DNA from: Flavobacterium sp. ov086
GTDB taxonomy: Bacteria > Bacteroidota > Bacteroidia > Flavobacteriales > Flavobacteriaceae
Assembly (NCBI RefSeq): GCF_900187965.1
Contig: NZ_FZNL01000012.1
Coordinates: 113,235-177,234 of the forward strand
Direction of reading: 5' to 3'
Length of the DNA stretch: 64,000 bases
Of the stretch, positions 36,459 through 44,510 are shown in pieces. The notes beneath the pieces were generated by a model. The model was not told where the DNA came from, made no database searches, and worked only from the letters and a program-made list of their open reading frames with translations. Numbering within the stretch: position 1 is the stretch's first letter; every line of letters begins with the position of its first letter. The position numbers were made by a program, and so were the translations under genes.

Positions 36459-36616
36459 TGAATGAAGTTTTAAACAAAATTTTGATACATGGTTTAAGCG
36501 TACTTAAATTTTGTTTAAAGTTACTTTCATTTTTTTAATTTCTGCATTTCAGAGATTGGTATATTTTCTGTATTATTTTCTAATTCAGTTTTAATTTTAA
36601 ACATGAATTGAGCATC

Positions 36617-36657
36617 ATATTTCTCCGGATTTTTTGATTTGGAGAAATATCTTTTTT
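36617..36657 (+). terminator. Hairpin with T-run between minus-strand genes
   Basis: Perfect 10-bp arms ATATTTCTCC (36617-36626) / GGAGAAATAT (36641-36650) are followed by CTTTTTT on the plus strand. Both flanking genes are on the minus strand, so the terminator-like polarity is unexplained. It may only be a palindromic repeat. Confidence 0.4.
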
Positions 36658-36697
36658 ATTATTTCAATTCCGTTCCCGTTAGCCGAGAATTTTAATC

Positions 36698-37063
36698 TTA
36701 ACCAACAAGTCTTGTTAAACCATTATTTATGTCAACTTCTGCAAAATTATGCTTTCCCATAACAACAAGTAGTTTGTTTGTATTAAATCCGACATATCTT
36801 ATTTCAGGTTCACCGTTTTTTGGTTTTCCACAGATAGAAACTACATTCGTCTGCCATTTTAGTTTGTTTTTCTTGTAAGCAGATATTGTCTGTAAGTCAT
36901 TTTCGACAAAGTAAATAATGTTGTTTTTTTTAATTCCTCTTTTTTGTGTTTTTGCAAAATTTATTTCTGAATCTTTGGAGATTAAGGTGTCATTATATTT
37001 TTGCGAAAAACCTGTTTGAGTAACAATAAAAGTTAGCATCGATAATTTTAAAAGTTGTTTCAT
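36698..37063 (-). CDS. Small exported protein of unknown function
   Basis: 121 aa from the ATG at 37063 (MKQLLKLSML), which gives a clean signal peptide ending near TGFSQ; an upstream in-frame ATG would add 11 polar residues before it. The mature part is short and beta-rich (NIIYFVENDLQTISAYK, EIRYVGFNTNKLLVVMGKHNFAEVDI). No family recognised. It lies 137 bp after the porin gene and its terminator. Confidence 0.55.
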   Translation of the reverse strand: MKQLLKLSMLTFIVTQTGFSQKYNDTLISKDSEINFAKTQKRGIKKNNIIYFVENDLQTISAYKKNKLKWQTNVVSICGKPKNGEPEIRYVGFNTNKLLVVMGKHNFAEVDINNGLTRLVG

Positions 37064-37136
37064 GGGGATAGAATTGGGGGTTCGTATTCGATTCAAATAT
37101 AACTAATTAAAGCATAAAACAAGTTTTCGGAAGGAT

Positions 37137-37171
37137 AAAAAAAATACCCTTTTCCGAAATAGGAAAAGGGT
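37137..37171 (-). terminator. Terminator of the porin gene
   Basis: The minus strand reads ACCCTTTTCC, loop TATTTC, GGAAAAGGGT, then ATTTTTTTT. Perfect 10-bp stem and strong U-tract, about 30 bp after the stop of the porin gene at 37201. Confidence 0.85.
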
Positions 37172-37200
37172 AAAATATAAAGGTAAAATTTGAAGAAAAA

Positions 37201-38460
37201 CTATTTTTTCCAGCTAAAAATTCTAGGATTCACAGAAATCATTAACCAAGCCCAATTGTTGGTGTGACTAGCGTCTCCGGTTTTTATAAATTCTAAAGTT
37301 TTAGTTCCAAACATTTGAGAATATCCTCCTGTAAGTGTAATATCTTTTTTGAAATTGAAACCAGCAGTAAAGTCAACCTCAGTTCCTAAATAAGAATCTA
37401 GTTTTTCATTAAGTGGCGTTACGACATCAGCAGCAGCTAAGAATACATGTGGAATCAAAGCAAATTGCCATTTTTTTACATTGTAATTAAATTTAAGAAA
37501 AGCATCTTGCAAACCTACACTGTTTAAGTGATTACCCACATAAAAATAATCCATGTAACCATTGAAACCATGATTAGTTCCAAATATTGGGTTGAATGAT
37601 TTGATAACGGTACTTTGATCATTTGTATCTTTTCCTGATAAAAATTCATAACCTAAACCAGCTTTAAAAGAATCAGTTATGTTATATCCAAAGTTTATGG
37701 CAGCATCCCAGGCGCTAACTTGTTTATCTGTACTTTTTCCGGTTTGACCATAGAAACTTAAGTTACTGTCAATTTTTCCTGTTTTGTAGGTTAAGTAAGT
37801 TCCGAAGGTTTGTTTGTAATCTACTAATAATTTTGCATCGGCATTTGCATATTCATAACCTGTATTTAAGAACAATAAACTTGCTCCAATTTTATCAAAT
37901 GTGGTATGATACCAAGCATATTGCATAGCTTTATAATTCGCTACAGTATAAGGAGTTTGAAAAGTGTTTTCGGCATTAGAGTTATACGCTAATCCCATAT
38001 CAAGCTGATGGTTTTCAGGATGAAAAGATACCATTAATGCATCATGGCTTTGTCCTTGTTGCGCCCAATCCATTTCGCCCATAATACGTTGATTATCGTA
38101 TGAAAGTACTTGACGTCCCATTCTGGCACTCCATTTTTTAGTGAGGTCATATTGTGCCCAAGCTTCAAAAACTGCCACTCCATTTTTGTCAGCAGATGCT
38201 GTTGTTGCTACATCTCCCCAGGTTCTGGTGTTTTGAAAAGTCAATTTTACAGTTAACTCATCTTGTTTATAGTTAAAATTCAGTCTTGAACGTTGCGAGA
38301 TTTGCGATGTTCCTTCCTGACCTTCCGGTAAAAGCGTTTTGTATCCATTTCTGTATTCGAAACGCGGTCTTATTTGTAAATTGACATCTAATTCCTGGGC
38401 CTGACTATCAACGCCAATTCCTGCTAATAGTAATAAAAGAATTATTTTTAGATTTTTCAT
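37201..38460 (-). CDS. Outer-membrane beta-barrel porin (alginate-export-like)
   Basis: 419 aa. A signal peptide (to GVDSQAQ) precedes alternating beta-strand sequence through to a C-terminal aromatic strand (WAWLMISVNPRIFSW). ISQRSRLNFNYK and RMGRQVLSYDNQRIMG are typical of the alginate-export/porin group. It lies 87 bp after narK in the same orientation, so it may let nitrate or nitrite cross the outer membrane. An FNR-like site lies upstream. Confidence 0.75.
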   Translation of the reverse strand: MKNLKIILLLLLAGIGVDSQAQELDVNLQIRPRFEYRNGYKTLLPEGQEGTSQISQRSRLNFNYKQDELTVKLTFQNTRTWGDVATTASADKNGVAVFEAWAQYDLTKKWSARMGRQVLSYDNQRIMGEMDWAQQGQSHDALMVSFHPENHQLDMGLAYNSNAENTFQTPYTVANYKAMQYAWYHTTFDKIGASLLFLNTGYEYANADAKLLVDYKQTFGTYLTYKTGKIDSNLSFYGQTGKSTDKQVSAWDAAINFGYNITDSFKAGLGYEFLSGKDTNDQSTVIKSFNPIFGTNHGFNGYMDYFYVGNHLNSVGLQDAFLKFNYNVKKWQFALIPHVFLAAADVVTPLNEKLDSYLGTEVDFTAGFNFKKDITLTGGYSQMFGTKTLEFIKTGDASHTNNWAWLMISVNPRIFSWKK

Positions 38461-38516
38461 ATTTTGTTTTATTTAAATAACGAGGTAAAAATATAGGAAA
38501 AAGACTTAAGTTTTTG

Positions 38517-38528
38517 TGATAAAAATCA
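38517..38528. promoter_or_regulatory. FNR/CRP-like palindrome upstream of the porin
   Basis: TGAT-AAAA-ATCA matches the core of FNR-type sites (TTGAT-N4-ATCAA). It lies 57 bp before the porin ATG and a TATATTTT -7-like box (minus strand, near 38490). It could make porin expression depend on oxygen or another CRP/FNR signal. Inference from a 8-bp core only. Confidence 0.35.
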
Positions 38529-38547
38529 TGTTGTCAATTTTTTAATT

Positions 38548-40026
38548 TTAGTTTCTGTCAATTACTTTGGACAGGATAGGCTGTTTTTCGTTCATGATTT
38601 TTGTTATCGTATAATGCATCCAAATCAAGCAAATAGCTGATAATACAAGGATAAAGATCCATGAACTCGACCAGATTCCGGTTGCGGTCAATAAGTAGCT
38701 AAAAATAATTGGTCCAAAGAATCCGCCAAGACCGCCAATCATACCAACCATGCCGCCAACAACACCAACATCTTTTGGAAAATATTCAGGAATGTGTTTA
38801 TAGACAGCAGCTTTCCCAATTCCCCATGAAATTCCTATTAGTATTACTAAGGTGAGAAATACCCACATGTTTGCATCAAATTTAATTACCGTAATTCCTT
38901 TAGCAAGAAGTTCTTTTTTCTTTACAGTTTGATTCTCATTAACAACAACTTGCTGCCAGGATGTGCTGGTTGGGAAAATTGCATTTTCGGCTTCGTTTTC
39001 TTTTTTTTGTGCAATAGGAAATTCGGTTTCTCCAATTTTAATATTATTATTGGCGACAGCAGTTATTGTGCCTTTTTTGGTAGCTAAAACTCCAGGTCCT
39101 GTCGTTGTAATTTCCATTTTTGGAATCATCAATAAAGCGCTTAAAATTACAGAAGAGCTTAAAACCCAATACATTACTTTTCTGGCCCCGAATTTATCTG
39201 ATAAATAACCGCCAAATGCTCTGATCACGCCAGATGGCAAACTAAAAAGCGTTGCAAACAATCCGCCCATAACCAGACTGGTTTGATAAACATTCATGAA
39301 ATTCGGCAAAAGCCATTGTGAATAAGCTACAAAACATCCGAAAACTAAAAAGTAATACGCTCCAAAACGCCATACTCTGGCACATTTTAAAGATTGAAGC
39401 ATTTGAGAAACGGTTCTGGTATCGTTCTCCAGCTTTTTGTTTTTTGCAAAAATTAAAAAAGCAATTCCAATAATTACTAAGGCAATTGCATAAATTACAG
39501 GAAGTGTTTTCCAGCCATTTTGAGGATCTTCTAAAGAAAAATAGTTTAATAACGACGGTGCTAAAAAAGTTGTGATTGCAGCTCCTGCATTTCCTATCCC
39601 AAAAATTCCTAATGCGCGCCCCTGCCATTCTTTTGGATACCAAATTGAAGTATAACCAATTCCGACAGCAAAACTCGTTCCGACCATTCCAAACAGAAAA
39701 CTAAGTATTGCAAACGTTAAAAAGCTATTGGCATAAGGCAATAAGAATAACGGAATAGAGCAGAGTAGGAGTAAAAGCGAAAAAACATATTTGCCGCCAA
39801 ATTTGTCGGTGAGAATACCAATTGGTAAACGCATAATTGAACCTGTCAAAATAGGAATCCCTAATAGCCAGCCAACTTGAACAACGCTCCAATGAAAAAT
39901 GCCATTGTCGACTAAAAAAGTTACCAATACACCGTTTAATGTCCAACAAGCAAAACATACGGTGAAGGCTAAAGTATTCAAAAATAAAATCTTGTGTGAT
40001 TGTGATAAAGAGTTTGTATTTTTCAT
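38548..40026 (-). CDS. narK: NarK-type nitrate/nitrite transporter (MFS), second copy
   Basis: 492 aa, very similar throughout to the NarK at 11567 (shared SQSHKILFLNTLAFT start, FGIGNAGAAITTFLAP, GMIGGLGGFFGP). It has the same soluble insert at about 300-385 with VVVNENQTVKKKELLAKG. Unlike the first copy, its promoter has three operator hexamers. It sits in the nitrate assimilation cluster and should supply NasA with nitrate. Confidence 0.94.
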   Translation of the reverse strand: MKNTNSLSQSHKILFLNTLAFTVCFACWTLNGVLVTFLVDNGIFHWSVVQVGWLLGIPILTGSIMRLPIGILTDKFGGKYVFSLLLLLCSIPLFLLPYANSFLTFAILSFLFGMVGTSFAVGIGYTSIWYPKEWQGRALGIFGIGNAGAAITTFLAPSLLNYFSLEDPQNGWKTLPVIYAIALVIIGIAFLIFAKNKKLENDTRTVSQMLQSLKCARVWRFGAYYFLVFGCFVAYSQWLLPNFMNVYQTSLVMGGLFATLFSLPSGVIRAFGGYLSDKFGARKVMYWVLSSSVILSALLMIPKMEITTTGPGVLATKKGTITAVANNNIKIGETEFPIAQKKENEAENAIFPTSTSWQQVVVNENQTVKKKELLAKGITVIKFDANMWVFLTLVILIGISWGIGKAAVYKHIPEYFPKDVGVVGGMVGMIGGLGGFFGPIIFSYLLTATGIWSSSWIFILVLSAICLIWMHYTITKIMNEKQPILSKVIDRN

Positions 40027-40046
40027 AGTACTTAGATTTGTTTTAC

Positions 40047-40078
40047 CAAATGTAAGTACTTATAAGTATTAATACGTA
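40047..40078 (-). promoter_or_regulatory. narK promoter with three operator hexamers
   Basis: The minus strand reads TACGTA-TTAA-TACTTA-TAAG-TACTTA-CATTTG (40078 down to 40047). The last TA plus CATTTG forms a perfect -7 box. Spacing is identical to the nasA promoter. The region also contains the perfect palindrome TACTTATAAGTA. Confidence 0.7.
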
Positions 40079-40191
40079 ATTTTATCTAAGTATTTTATGT
40101 TTAAGAAGTAGATTTACCAACATCACAAAATTGATTCTCTATTTTATTAAAATACTATTTTTAAAAGGCGATTTTTATCGTTTAAACAGAA

Positions 40192-40851
40192 TTATAAAAG
40201 TGAATATTCTGTTGCTTTGTTCGAAAGTTCCATTAAATTCTTTACTTTCAGTTTTTTCATTAGATTAAAACGGTGCACTTCGGCAGTTCGTTTGCTAATT
40301 TCCAGAACTTCAGCGATTTCTTTATTACCTTTTCCTGATAATAAAAGCGTTAGGATTTCTTTTTCTCTTTTGGTAATCATCATTTCTTCGCTTAAATTTT
40401 GCTTAGGTTCTAAAGCATTCGAAGAATTAGTGAGCTGACTGATTAATATCGAAGAAATATCTCCGCTGAAATATTTTCCGCCTGCTGCAACAGTATGTAA
40501 TGCTTTCAGGAACTCTTCTTTACTGGAACCTTTTAGTAAATATCCATCGGCTCCAGCCTTAATAGATTTCAAGACATATTCTTCAGATTCATGCATAGAA
40601 AGCATAATAATTTTTACAGTATTATTTTCGCTTCTAAGTTTTTCTACTACCTCGATACCGGTTAAGTTGGGCATACGAATATCTACTATAAGTAAATCAG
40701 GTTTGCTGGTTGCTACTACTTCAAGCGCATCAGCTCCATCAATAGCTTCGCCTACAACCTCTATGTTTGCTTCATTTTCCAGTAAAGATTTAATTCCATC
40801 TCTTACAAAAACGTGATCATCTGCCAGAACTACTCGAATAGTATTACTCAT
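40192..40851 (-). CDS. NarL-type response regulator
   Basis: 219 aa. Receiver domain with phospho-acceptor Asp in LLIVDIRMPNLTG, conserved Lys in DGYLLKGSS, and a C-terminal LuxR-type HTH (LTLLLSGKGNKEIAEVLEISKRTAEVHRFNLMKKL). Same family as NarL/NarP. The NarX-like kinase gene lies upstream in the same orientation but is separated by 445 bp of repeats. It probably controls the nitrate genes around it, a role inferred from context. Confidence 0.9.
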   Translation of the reverse strand: MSNTIRVVLADDHVFVRDGIKSLLENEANIEVVGEAIDGADALEVVATSKPDLLIVDIRMPNLTGIEVVEKLRSENNTVKIIMLSMHESEEYVLKSIKAGADGYLLKGSSKEEFLKALHTVAAGGKYFSGDISSILISQLTNSSNALEPKQNLSEEMMITKREKEILTLLLSGKGNKEIAEVLEISKRTAEVHRFNLMKKLKVKNLMELSNKATEYSLL

Positions 40852-41296
40852 ATTTTACTTAATTTTGATTCTCAATTTTTACGTATATTCATCTAAAAAG
40901 ATTAGGCTAAGATACGTAATTTTTTAAATTAGATAATTTGTCAATTAGAAAATTAGATAATCTGTCAATTAGATAATGAGTGAATTAGAAAATTAGATAA
41001 TTTGGAATTGGGTGTAGACTTTTGTTTATGTTTCTTTTGAGACACGATGTTGTTGCGATGTTTTGTCATTTCGACTTTAGGAGAAATCACATTCGTAGCT
41101 CGACAAAGATTGACGATTCTCTAAATGGAGTTTCTATTGCGATTTCTAAACCCGATAGGTTTTTAAAACCTGTCGGGTTTGACGTAAAGTTCTAACAGAG
41201 ATGACAATATTGCGAAAACCTTTGTCAAAGTTTAAAACTTTGACAAAGATTGGTGCGTAAATTATCTAATTTTCTAATTGACAAATTATCTAATTC
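40852..41296. repeat. Repeat island between response regulator and kinase genes
   Basis: 445 bp without a gene. TACGTA copies at 40890 and 40913 may belong to the regulator promoter. Units of aattagataatt / tcaattagaaaatt (40918-41010) face inverted copies at 41258-41296. Inside are a palindrome with arms AAACCCGATAGGT (41148-41160) / ACCTGTCGGGTTT (41168-41180) and a second one with arms CTTTGTCAAAG / CTTTGACAAAG (41221-41250), the latter also found at 27229-27261. Confidence 0.8.
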
Positions 41297-43102
41297 CTAA
41301 ATCGGTATATTAAAAGTAATCCTCGTTCCTTCGCCTGGAATTGATTTAATGAAAACGCGGCCGTTGATATATTGGATTCTTTCTTTCATGAACAATAGTC
41401 CCATTCCGGATTCGCTGTTACGTTTTTTATCGACAGCGTGTATATCAAAACCTTTTCCGTTGTCGTCAACAATAATGCTTAGGAGTGTATCGCTATGTGA
41501 AAGTTGCACAATGATATGTGAAGATTCGGCGTATTTTATGGCATTGTTGATGGCTTCTTGAGTTAAACGGTAAATATTAATTTCGATTAAAGAATCTAAA
41601 CGTTGGTTAAAGTCGGTTTTGTTGTAAAAAAGGATTTCTTTTCCGGTAAGTTTAGAAAGTTCCTGTGTAAGTTTTGCCAATGAAGAAACGATACCGTGAT
41701 CGCTTAATTCCGGAGGCATCAGATTGAAAGTTGCGGTGCGAACGCCTTTGATAATATCTAAAGAGAGTTTTTTTAGATATTCTATTTTTTGCGCTGCTTT
41801 TTCCTTGTCGTCCAGATTAATACTTTCTAAACTGAATTTTAATCCGGTAAGCATTTGCCCAATTCCGTCGTGAATTTCTTTGGCGATTCGGTTTTGTTCG
41901 TTTTCCTGATTTTCGACAATTTTACTCGAAATAATCTTTTGCTGATTGATTTTTTCGGTGCTGTTTTCAATGTTCAAACGTTCCACTTCGCGTTGTGCTT
42001 TTTTGCGTTCAGTAATGTTGAAACAAACGATTAAAAGTTCCAATTCGTCTTTTTTAATCATTACCGGAACCATCGATAAATCTAGCCAAATTGTTTGTGC
42101 TTCTTTATTAACGATTTTGATTTCGCCTTGCCAGCCGCTGCGTTGTTTTTCGAATATAATACGCTCAATATTAAGCTGTTCTTTTTCGTCAGTCGTTAAA
42201 ATTTCTGAGAATTTTTTATTGGATGAAAACTTGGTATAATTTAAAAGTTTGGCAAATTTTTCTCCAACATGAATAATCGAACCATCGGGAGCAATACGGC
42301 AATAAAGCAGCGTATTTTCCATGGCATAATTAAGTGATTTTAATTCTTTTACCGAGTTTTCCTTGATTTCGCTAATGATTTCTGTGTCATAAGCAAGTTT
42401 TAAGGCCTTCTTTTCAGAAGATAAAAGTTTGGCAATAAGTTTCTCGATTTTTTTATTGGTTGGTTTAAAAATGAAGAAAAATTCCAGAAGTAAAACAAAT
42501 AGGGTGAAAGCAAAAATCCAATATTCTATTTTGCGTTGTTCGGTAACTTTTTCGTGCGCTTCGAGATCATATTGCGTTACAATTTGATTCATTTTCGAAA
42601 GAAAAACACCTTCGTTTTGCAGAATTATTTGTACCAGTTTTTGATTTTTAGTGCTATCATTTTTCTGTTCTAAATTCAACAGAAACAAATCAGTAGTTTC
42701 TGAAATAGTGCTAAAAACAGGATTGATTTCTGAATATAATGTATTCAGTGTTTCGCTTTTTTCTTTTGGAAAAGTCAAACTATCACTGCCATTTTCTAAA
42801 GCATTTTGAGTCGTTCTCCAAAGCGATAAAACTTCTTTTAAATGCGAAATTTGTTTTGGCAAGGCTTCATCAGAAACATAATGCAGGATCAAAACTTCTT
42901 TGACAATTTTCTGGCTCAGCATTCTTTGCTTTCCCGAAATATTGATAATTTTTGAATCGCTTAATTGCTGATTTAAGTTATACTGAACTAAAACCTGACT
43001 CGCAATTATAGTTACAGCAATAGTAAGAAGTGCAAAAAAATACAGTCGGCGTAAATTTTTGAAAGTAATTTTATCGGCAGCTTCCTGATTGCTTTTTTTC
43101 AT
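41297..43102 (-). CDS. NarX-like sensor histidine kinase (PilJ-type sensor, PAS, HPK7)
   Basis: 601 aa. Helix about 17-35, periplasmic four-helix PilJ/NarX-type sensor (36-175) with ISGKQRMLSQKIVKE, which resembles the nitrate-binding P-box of NarX/NarQ; second helix about 177-197; a PAS domain (about 240-370); then HisKA_3 with phospho-His in KEIHDGIGQMLTGLKFSLE and an ATPase domain (VDDNGKGFDI, GMGLLFMKERI). It probably senses nitrate or nitrite and signals to the response regulator at 40192. Confidence 0.88.
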   Translation of the reverse strand: MKKSNQEAADKITFKNLRRLYFFALLTIAVTIIASQVLVQYNLNQQLSDSKIINISGKQRMLSQKIVKEVLILHYVSDEALPKQISHLKEVLSLWRTTQNALENGSDSLTFPKEKSETLNTLYSEINPVFSTISETTDLFLLNLEQKNDSTKNQKLVQIILQNEGVFLSKMNQIVTQYDLEAHEKVTEQRKIEYWIFAFTLFVLLLEFFFIFKPTNKKIEKLIAKLLSSEKKALKLAYDTEIISEIKENSVKELKSLNYAMENTLLYCRIAPDGSIIHVGEKFAKLLNYTKFSSNKKFSEILTTDEKEQLNIERIIFEKQRSGWQGEIKIVNKEAQTIWLDLSMVPVMIKKDELELLIVCFNITERKKAQREVERLNIENSTEKINQQKIISSKIVENQENEQNRIAKEIHDGIGQMLTGLKFSLESINLDDKEKAAQKIEYLKKLSLDIIKGVRTATFNLMPPELSDHGIVSSLAKLTQELSKLTGKEILFYNKTDFNQRLDSLIEINIYRLTQEAINNAIKYAESSHIIVQLSHSDTLLSIIVDDNGKGFDIHAVDKKRNSESGMGLLFMKERIQYINGRVFIKSIPGEGTRITFNIPI

Positions 43103-43170
43103 TCGAAGATAATATCTGTCTTTTTCCGGAAAATGTAATTCGTTTTTAGTTCCTGGTCATTAGAACCAAT

Positions 43171-43755
43171 TTACAATCCTAAAGAAGCTTTTATTAGGTT
43201 TAAGTTTTCTACAGAATACTTGATTTTTAAGGCTTCCTGATGCCCTTTGTCTGACATTTTATCCCAGGTTTTTTTGATGATATTTTTTAGTTTTTCCTCG
43301 TCGTGTTTATGCACAAAAGGATCTAAATAATATTCTAAAAACACCAAACAAATTACATCTTCGAGTAATTGGGTTTCGGCATCTTTTTTAAGTAATTTCT
43401 TTTCGATTAAGAATGAAACACGATCTATAAATTCCGGGTTATATCCTGCTTTTTCTAAGATTTCGGCAGTAGTTTTAGCATGAAATTTTTTAAGTTCTTC
43501 TCTCCATTTCAAATAACCCACACGATCCATTGGGTAAGATTCTCGTGCTACTTTCCATCGACAAATGTGTTGTGCTTTTGAAGCAATCTGAATTTCTTCA
43601 GATGCTTTTGGTTCAAACTGCATCAGTCTTTCGTACATCCTGTTCGAATACAATAATTCTTTAGGATATTCGGAATTTTGGTCAATTTCGATATTTGGAT
43701 CCTGTGCGTTTTCGGCATCTATCCACTCGCTGGCTTTTTGAAAAGGTGTGTTCAT
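43171..43755 (-). CDS. DUF4202 family protein
   Basis: 194 aa, no signal or membrane segment. It matches the DUF4202 pattern: FQKASEWIDAENAQDPN at the start, SKAQHICRWKVARESYPMDRVGYLKWREELKKFHA split around the centre, and LEDVICLVFLEYYL. Conserved His and acidic residues suggest an HD-like metal site. The family often lies beside nitrite reductase genes, as here. Function unknown. Its promoter has one operator hexamer joined to the -7 box. Confidence 0.8.
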   Translation of the reverse strand: MNTPFQKASEWIDAENAQDPNIEIDQNSEYPKELLYSNRMYERLMQFEPKASEEIQIASKAQHICRWKVARESYPMDRVGYLKWREELKKFHAKTTAEILEKAGYNPEFIDRVSFLIEKKLLKKDAETQLLEDVICLVFLEYYLDPFVHKHDEEKLKNIIKKTWDKMSDKGHQEALKIKYSVENLNLIKASLGL

Positions 43756-43778
43756 TTTTTTGGTAGAATAATAGATCT

Positions 43779-43790
43779 CAAATATACGTA
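43779..43790 (-). promoter_or_regulatory. Promoter of DUF4202 gene with one operator hexamer
   Basis: The minus strand reads TACGTA-TATTTG, with a perfect -7 box TATATTTG overlapping the hexamer as at nasA and narK. A second in-phase hexamer is not present, so this is a weaker member of the group. Confidence 0.5.
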
Positions 43791-43805
43791 ATTAGTAGAA
43801 AAGTC

Positions 43806-43886
43806 GAAAGTGGAAAGTGGAAAGTGAGATGAAAGAAGCAAGAAGCAAGAAGCAAGATGATAAAGTTTTTCAAATCTTGCTTCTTA
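43806..43886. repeat. Short tandem repeats GTGGAAA and AGAAGCA
   Basis: gaaagtgg occurs in two and a half tandem copies at 43808-43826. aagcaag-type units repeat three times at 43836-43856 and face an inverted copy ATCTTGCTTCTT at 43875-43886. It lies between nirD and the DUF4202 gene. Confidence 0.7.
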
Positions 43887-43891
43887 AAAGT

Positions 43892-44281
43892 CTAGTCTAT
43901 AAAGCCAACAAATACTTCGTCTTCAACGACTTTAATTGGATAGGTTGCAATTTTTAAATCGTCATCTCCATTTAAATTTGAGCCATCTACTAATGAAAAC
44001 GTTTTTTTGTGCATCGGGCACGCAATTTTCGGAATATCATCTGTAGATCCGGTCATGCCTCTCGCCAAAACCATTTCCATTTTATGCGGACAGGCATTTT
44101 GGCAAGCGTACCATTCGTTGCGGCGTGCAAAATTAAAAATGGCAATTTGTTTGTTTTTGTATTTGATGCAGCCGCCACGATTGGTTGGGAAATCTTCTAC
44201 TTTTCCAGCTTTGAACCAAATTGTTGCATCACTTGGGTGAACGGTTTCATATTGATTTAAGATTTCTTCCATTTGATTCAA
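43892..44281 (-). CDS. nirD: Nitrite reductase small subunit NirD (Rieske-type)
   Basis: 129 aa. Rieske ligands are CPH and CPMH (ACPHKMEMV ... IACPMHKKTFSL). The extra disulfide Cys pair is absent, as in low-potential NirD-type proteins. It partners NirB (44511) in NAD(P)H-dependent reduction of nitrite to ammonium in the cytoplasm. It lies 229 bp after nirB, with a long hairpin repeat between. Confidence 0.92.
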   Translation of the reverse strand: MNQMEEILNQYETVHPSDATIWFKAGKVEDFPTNRGGCIKYKNKQIAIFNFARRNEWYACQNACPHKMEMVLARGMTGSTDDIPKIACPMHKKTFSLVDGSNLNGDDDLKIATYPIKVVEDEVFVGFID

Positions 44282-44425
44282 ATTTTAGTTTCCTGTTTCT
44301 TATCCCTCTTTTTACAATCAAGAGAGTTATGATGGCGCAGTAAAAAAGAGGGTAAGAGGACAGCAAACGTTAGTGATATTTTTTTCTTTTTTTTTGGAGC
44401 TGAATTTTGTCTAGATTGAAAATTG

Positions 44426-44495
44426 CTCGCAAAGACGCAAAGGTGCTAAGTTTTTTTCTTTAAGTTTTTATAATTTGACTTTGCGTCTTTGCGAG
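44426..44495. repeat. 17-bp perfect inverted repeat between nirB and nirD
   Basis: Arms CTCGCAAAGACGCAAAG (44426-44442) / CTTTGCGTCTTTGCGAG (44479-44495) with a 36-nt spacer. Same CGCAAAG family as 21779-21918 and 50263-50360. In the nirB transcript it would fold just after the stop codon and could protect or end the message. Confidence 0.9.
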
Positions 44496-44510
44496 ATTAA
44501 AACAACTTTT

